Part shown: one piece after another, positions 7,033 to 9,938 of the stretch
Numbering within the stretch: the first letter of the stretch is position 1
Layout of the letters: each line of letters opens with the position of its first letter
NCBI GenBank assembly: GCA_023260815.1
Contig: JALQUE010000416.1
Span: forward strand, 1-9,938
Direction: 5' to 3'
DNA length: 9,938 nucleotides
Source: Roseovarius sp.
GTDB lineage: Bacteria > Pseudomonadota > Alphaproteobacteria > Rhodobacterales > Rhodobacteraceae
The notes under the pieces: model-generated
Told to the model about the DNA's origin: nothing
Database searches by the model: none
Seen by the model: only the letters and a program-made list of their open reading frames with translations
Made by a program: the position numbers and the translations under genes

Positions 7033-7064
7033 GGGCGGCCCGGCCAGCGGACCGCCCTTTTTTT
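7033..7064 (+). terminator. Hairpin with T-tail: intrinsic terminator in plus orientation, or intercistronic hairpin on the minus-strand mRNA
   Basis: GGGCGG (7033-7038) pairs with CCGCCC (7052-7057). CCG (7040-7042) pairs with CGG (7048-7050) around a 5-base loop, with one C-A mismatch between the two stems. Seven Ts follow at 7058-7064, the classic layout of a factor-independent terminator for plus-strand transcription. Yet all recognised genes here run on the minus strand. In minus-strand RNA the mismatch becomes a G-U pair, giving an even better 10-pair stem. It begins 8 bases after the BCCT stop and ends 33 bases before the next start, but no U-run follows it in that direction. It may end antisense transcripts, stabilise the 3' end of the transporter message, or do both. 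Confidence 0.55.
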
Positions 7065-7065
7065 A

Positions 7066-8622
7066 TCATGCGTCGCCGCGGCCCTTGGCAAGGGTGATGC
7101 GCAAAGCGTCCCACAGCGAGGGCAGCAGCACCAGCGACACCGGCACGGCGGTGACGACGATGAAGCTTTGCAATTTGCCGATGCCGCCCGACCCTGTGTA
7201 GATCAGGATCAGCGCCATCGCGCCCATGGCCGCGCCCCAGAACATGCGCACCGGCAGGGCGGGCTTGTCCTCGGAGGACATGGCGACCGAGATCACATAG
7301 GTCATCGAATCGCCCGTCGTGGCCACGAAGACCGTGGTCAGGATCAGGAACAGGATCGATACGATGAAGCCCATCGGCAATTGCTGGGTGATCGCCAGAA
7401 GGGCGGCGGGCAGGTTGAAGCCCTCGAACGCGGTCGAGACCGAGCCGGGGTTGGTCAGTTCCTGGCTGAGGCCGGTACCGCCCACGATGGTGAACCAGAA
7501 CGCGGTCACGATGGGCGCCACGATCGACAGCATGACGATGATCGACCGGATCGAGCGGCCACGCGATACGCGCGCGATGAACATCGCCATCAGCGGGCCG
7601 TAGCCAAGGAACCAGCCCCAGAAGAACACGGTCCACCATCCCAGCCAACCCGGTTCGCCAAAGAGGCCGGAATCACCGCGATAAAGCGCCATCCCGAAGA
7701 AGTCGGTCAGGTAGGTGGTGAAGCCGCCGACAAAGCCCTTGAGGATGAACATCGTGGGACCGGCGATCAGCATGAACACCAGCAGAATCCCGGCAAGGAT
7801 CACGTTGAACCGGCTGAGGATCTGGATGCCCTTGGACAGGCCGGTCATCGCCGAGATCGTGTAGATCGCGACCAGCCCGAGGATCACGACCGCCTGAGTG
7901 GCGAACGTATCGGGAAGACCGAACAGGGCGCCCAGGCCATAGCTGACCTGCAGGCCCAGAAAGCCGATGGGGCCAACGGTGCCCGCCACAACGGCGATGA
8001 TGCAGGACGCATCCGCAATGAGGCCAATCGGGCCGTTGATCGCCTTGTCGCCGAACACCGGATACAACAGCGTGCGCGGCGACAGCGGGAGGCCCTTTTC
8101 GTAGTGGTAATGCATCAGCATCACCGTGGTCAGGGCACCAAGGATCGCCCAGGCCAGAAAACCCCAATGCATGAAGCTTTGCGCCAGCGCCGGGTTGACG
8201 GCGTCGGGTGTCGCGGCCTCGGCCCCGAAATGCGGTGGCGAGGACAGGAAATGCGCCATCGGCTCGCTTGCGGCCCAGAACACGCCGCCGCCTGCCAGAA
8301 GGGTACACATGATCATCGCGCCCCACTGGAACAGCGGAAACTCGGGCCGGTCGAGCCCGCCCATGATGGCCTTGCTGCCAGGCAGCACCACCAGAACCAG
8401 CCCCATGAGGAAGGTTCCCAGCAGGAGAAGCTGCCAGTAGAGGCCGAAATACTTGGCCGAAAAGGCAAAGCTGGCATCGACCATGCGCGACAACAGGTCG
8501 AGGTCATAAAGCGCGATCAGGCAGAACAGCGCGATGAAGCCGCCGGTGATGGCGAAGAGAGGCTTGTTGATGTGGTGAAGTCCGCCACTGGAGGCGGTAT
8601 TCTTGTGTGTGATATCGGACAT
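7066..8622 (-). CDS. BCCT-family transporter (betaine/choline/carnitine type), altered aromatic box
   Basis: The 518-residue inner-membrane protein has about twelve hydrophobic helices and the BCCT signatures: 'GGGVFWAASEP' (111-121), 'HWGFLAW' (152-158), and the family core 'WTVFFWGWFLGYGPLMAMF' with 'ARVSRGRS' (330-357). BCCT proteins take up zwitterionic or quaternary-ammonium compounds (glycine betaine, choline, carnitine, DMSP and relatives), usually with Na+ or H+. Compared with BetP, two of the helix-8 tryptophans are Phe338 and Tyr341, and the helix-4 tyrosine is Leu161, so substrate choice may differ. The long C-terminal osmosensing tail of BetP is absent: only about 15 residues follow the last helix. 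This points to nutrient uptake rather than stress response. The start ATG has GGGAG six bases ahead. It lies 43 bases after the M19 gene and 66 bases before the unknown 564-residue gene, and is probably co-transcribed with both. Confidence 0.93.
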   Translation of the reverse strand: MSDITHKNTASSGGLHHINKPLFAITGGFIALFCLIALYDLDLLSRMVDASFAFSAKYFGLYWQLLLLGTFLMGLVLVVLPGSKAIMGGLDRPEFPLFQWGAMIMCTLLAGGGVFWAASEPMAHFLSSPPHFGAEAATPDAVNPALAQSFMHWGFLAWAILGALTTVMLMHYHYEKGLPLSPRTLLYPVFGDKAINGPIGLIADASCIIAVVAGTVGPIGFLGLQVSYGLGALFGLPDTFATQAVVILGLVAIYTISAMTGLSKGIQILSRFNVILAGILLVFMLIAGPTMFILKGFVGGFTTYLTDFFGMALYRGDSGLFGEPGWLGWWTVFFWGWFLGYGPLMAMFIARVSRGRSIRSIIVMLSIVAPIVTAFWFTIVGGTGLSQELTNPGSVSTAFEGFNLPAALLAITQQLPMGFIVSILFLILTTVFVATTGDSMTYVISVAMSSEDKPALPVRMFWGAAMGAMALILIYTGSGGIGKLQSFIVVTAVPVSLVLLPSLWDALRITLAKGRGDA

Positions 8623-8665
8623 TCTTTTCTCCCTGCGAATATCCTTGGGGTGGGCGCTTGGGCCC

Positions 8666-9661
8666 TTATGTGTCCGGCTGTGTGTCTGCCGGGGTGAAGT
8701 TCTGTTCGAAAAAGCGCAGCCAGTTGTCGCCCATCAGGCCCGCCACCTCGGTGTCGTTGAACCCGGCGCGGCGCAGGCCGTCTTCGATGTTGCCGAAATC
8801 GCGGTTGTCGCGGAACCACTCGGGCTGGGGTGGAAAGCCGGGCGCCGTGGCCGAGCCTTCGCCATAGTCGATTTCCTTGGTCCAGCGACCAACGCGCATC
8901 CATTCCACGATGCTGTCGGGCTGGTCCTGACACAGATCGCTGCCGATGCCGAAATGCTGCACGCCGAAGCGGTCGGCGGCGGTGGCGATCATCTGGCAGA
9001 AGCTGTCGACCGTGCAGTCGGACTTGCCCTGAAGGTGGTGGGGATAGAGCGAAAACCCCATCATTCCGCCGTTGTCGACGACCGCGCGCACCACGTCGTC
9101 ACGTTTGTTGCGCAGGGCGGGCTGCCATGAGTGCAGATTGGCGTGGGTGATGGTGATGGGCCGTTCCGAGATCTCGGCGGCCTCGATGGTGGAGCGGTCG
9201 GCGGAATGGCTCATGTCGACGACCATGCCGACGCGGTTCATCTCCTTGATGACCTGACGGCCCATGCGGGTGATGCCGGGGTCTTCGGCCTCGTAGCAGC
9301 CGGTGGCCAGAAGCGACTGGTTGTTGTAGCTGAGCTGCATGAAGCGCGCGCCCAGCTTGTGCAGCACCTCGACCAGTCCGATATCGTCCTCGATGGGGCT
9401 GGGGTTCTGGAAGCCGAAGAAGATCGCTGTGCGCCCGGTGTCGCGTGCGCGGGCCACGTCGCTGGCCCATTCCCCGTGAAAGATCAGATCGGGGAATTGT
9501 TCGAACCAGCGGTTCCATTTCTCGATATTGAGGACGGTTTCGCGGAAATTCTCATGATAGGCGATGGTGACATGAACCGCATCGACGCCGCCTTCGCGCA
9601 TCTGGCGGAAGATCTTTTCGGACCAGTTGGCGTATTGCAAGCAGTCGATACGATATCCCAC
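8666..9661 (-). CDS. M19 'membrane dipeptidase' homologue lacking several zinc ligands
   Basis: The 331-residue protein has the M19 amidohydrolase-type barrel: 'VGMVVDMSHSADRST' (144-158), 'ITITHAN' (169-175), 'LRNKRDDVV' (183-191) and 'HFGIGSDLC' (236-244). The DMSH His152, THAN His173, the RN..D element and Asp242 are kept. Two expected parts of the two-zinc site are not. The N-terminal DGHND motif is replaced by IDCLQYANW (5-13), losing the His and Asp, and the bridging Glu of the usual 'EG' motif is replaced in 'FFGFQNPSPIEDD' (81-93) by Gln85. Activity on ordinary dipeptides is therefore doubtful; a one-metal hydrolase or lyase is possible. There is no signal peptide. The start is GTG at 9661, with GGAG 8 bases ahead embedded in the last codons of the aldehyde dehydrogenase. 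The 5-base gap to that gene implies coupling. Family call is sure, reaction unknown. Confidence 0.9.
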   Translation of the reverse strand: MGYRIDCLQYANWSEKIFRQMREGGVDAVHVTIAYHENFRETVLNIEKWNRWFEQFPDLIFHGEWASDVARARDTGRTAIFFGFQNPSPIEDDIGLVEVLHKLGARFMQLSYNNQSLLATGCYEAEDPGITRMGRQVIKEMNRVGMVVDMSHSADRSTIEAAEISERPITITHANLHSWQPALRNKRDDVVRAVVDNGGMMGFSLYPHHLQGKSDCTVDSFCQMIATAADRFGVQHFGIGSDLCQDQPDSIVEWMRVGRWTKEIDYGEGSATAPGFPPQPEWFRDNRDFGNIEDGLRRAGFNDTEVAGLMGDNWLRFFEQNFTPADTQPDT

Positions 9662-9666
9662 GGTGC

Positions 9667-9938
9667 TTACTCCGGTGTGCCGGCGGCGATATAGGCCGTC
9701 TTGACGGTGGTGTAGAACTCGCGCGCGTGGATGCCCTGTTCGCGCGGGCCGTAAGAGCTGTCGCCACGCCCGCCGAAGGGCACGTGATAGTCGGTGCCGG
9801 CGGTGGGCAGGTTGACGGTGACAACGCCGGTGCGCGCGTTGCGGCGGAAATGGGTGGCGCGAGCCAGGTTTTTCGTGACGATCCCCGAGGTCAGGCCGAA
9901 ATTGGTGTCATTCACGGTTGCCAGCGCCTCGTCATAGG
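9667..9938 (-). CDS. Aldehyde dehydrogenase, C-terminal end (alpha-ketoglutarate-semialdehyde dehydrogenase-like; cut by right edge)
   Basis: About 90 C-terminal residues are visible and the frame is open to the window edge, so the 5' end lies outside. 'YDEALATVNDTNFGLTSGIV', 'FRRNARTGVVTVNLPTAG' and 'HVPFGGRGDSSYGPREQG' are the standard end of an NAD(P)-dependent aldehyde dehydrogenase. The following 'AREFYTTVKTAYI' is the oligomerisation tail. The NLPTAG-DYHVPFGG wording is what I recall for alpha-ketoglutarate-semialdehyde (2,5-dioxopentanoate) dehydrogenases, which form 2-oxoglutarate in hydroxyproline, pentose and sugar-acid breakdown. The catalytic Cys and Glu are outside the window, so the subfamily is tentative. 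Its stop is five bases before the M19 gene and its last codons hold that gene's ribosome site. It appears to be the first visible gene of the five-gene run. Confidence 0.85.
   Translation of the reverse strand, partial: YDEALATVNDTNFGLTSGIVTKNLARATHFRRNARTGVVTVNLPTAGTDYHVPFGGRGDSSYGPREQGIHAREFYTTVKTAYIAAGTPE

Noticed and set aside
7027..8697. A 556-codon open frame on the plus strand opposite the BCCT gene
   Set aside because: The translation is low-complexity, rich in His, Asp, Gln, Arg and Gly, with no membrane or domain features. It mirrors the GC-rich third positions of the clear BCCT gene, so it is an antisense shadow.

Overview
The window is GC-rich, densely coded DNA from an alphaproteobacterium, most likely a member of the Rhodobacterales (Roseobacter-type). 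The base for this is GC-rich codon use, strong GGAG-type ribosome sites, tight overlapping genes, and gene families typical of that group: a BCCT transporter, a noncanonical M19 'dipeptidase', a DUF3726-like protein and KpsC/KpsS capsule proteins. It holds nine protein genes, two of them cut by the window edges. No gap exceeds about 140 bases. I saw no RNA gene, insertion sequence, CRISPR array or integration scar.

Left part (1-2812, minus strand): a capsule assembly and export block read kpsS, then a Wza/KpsD/BexD-type outer-membrane export lipoprotein, then kpsC (cut by the left edge). KpsS and KpsC would build the poly-Kdo linker on a phospholipid. The export protein would form the outer-membrane channel. 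The inner-membrane ABC exporter and polysaccharide co-polymerase are not in view.

Middle (2813-4635, plus strand): a 136-base divergent promoter region leads into ribE (riboflavin synthase, two lumazine-binding domains). It is followed by a Tat-exported metallo-beta-lactamase-fold hydrolase with its own strong ribosome site. No FMN riboswitch is visible and no other riboflavin gene is adjacent within the window.

Right part (4655-9938, minus strand): five same-strand genes with short or negative spacing. In transcription order they are an aldehyde dehydrogenase (C-terminus only, like alpha-ketoglutarate-semialdehyde dehydrogenase), an M19 'membrane dipeptidase' homologue lacking half of the usual zinc ligands, a BCCT-family transporter with an altered aromatic box, an unrecognised 564-residue cytoplasmic protein, and a 217-residue DUF3726-like protein overlapping it by four bases. 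A strong hairpin lies between the transporter and the unknown gene. This looks like one uptake-and-catabolism operon for a zwitterionic or quaternary-ammonium compound, possibly entering metabolism as 2-oxoglutarate. Substrate and pathway are inference. It is the best candidate here for an undescribed system.
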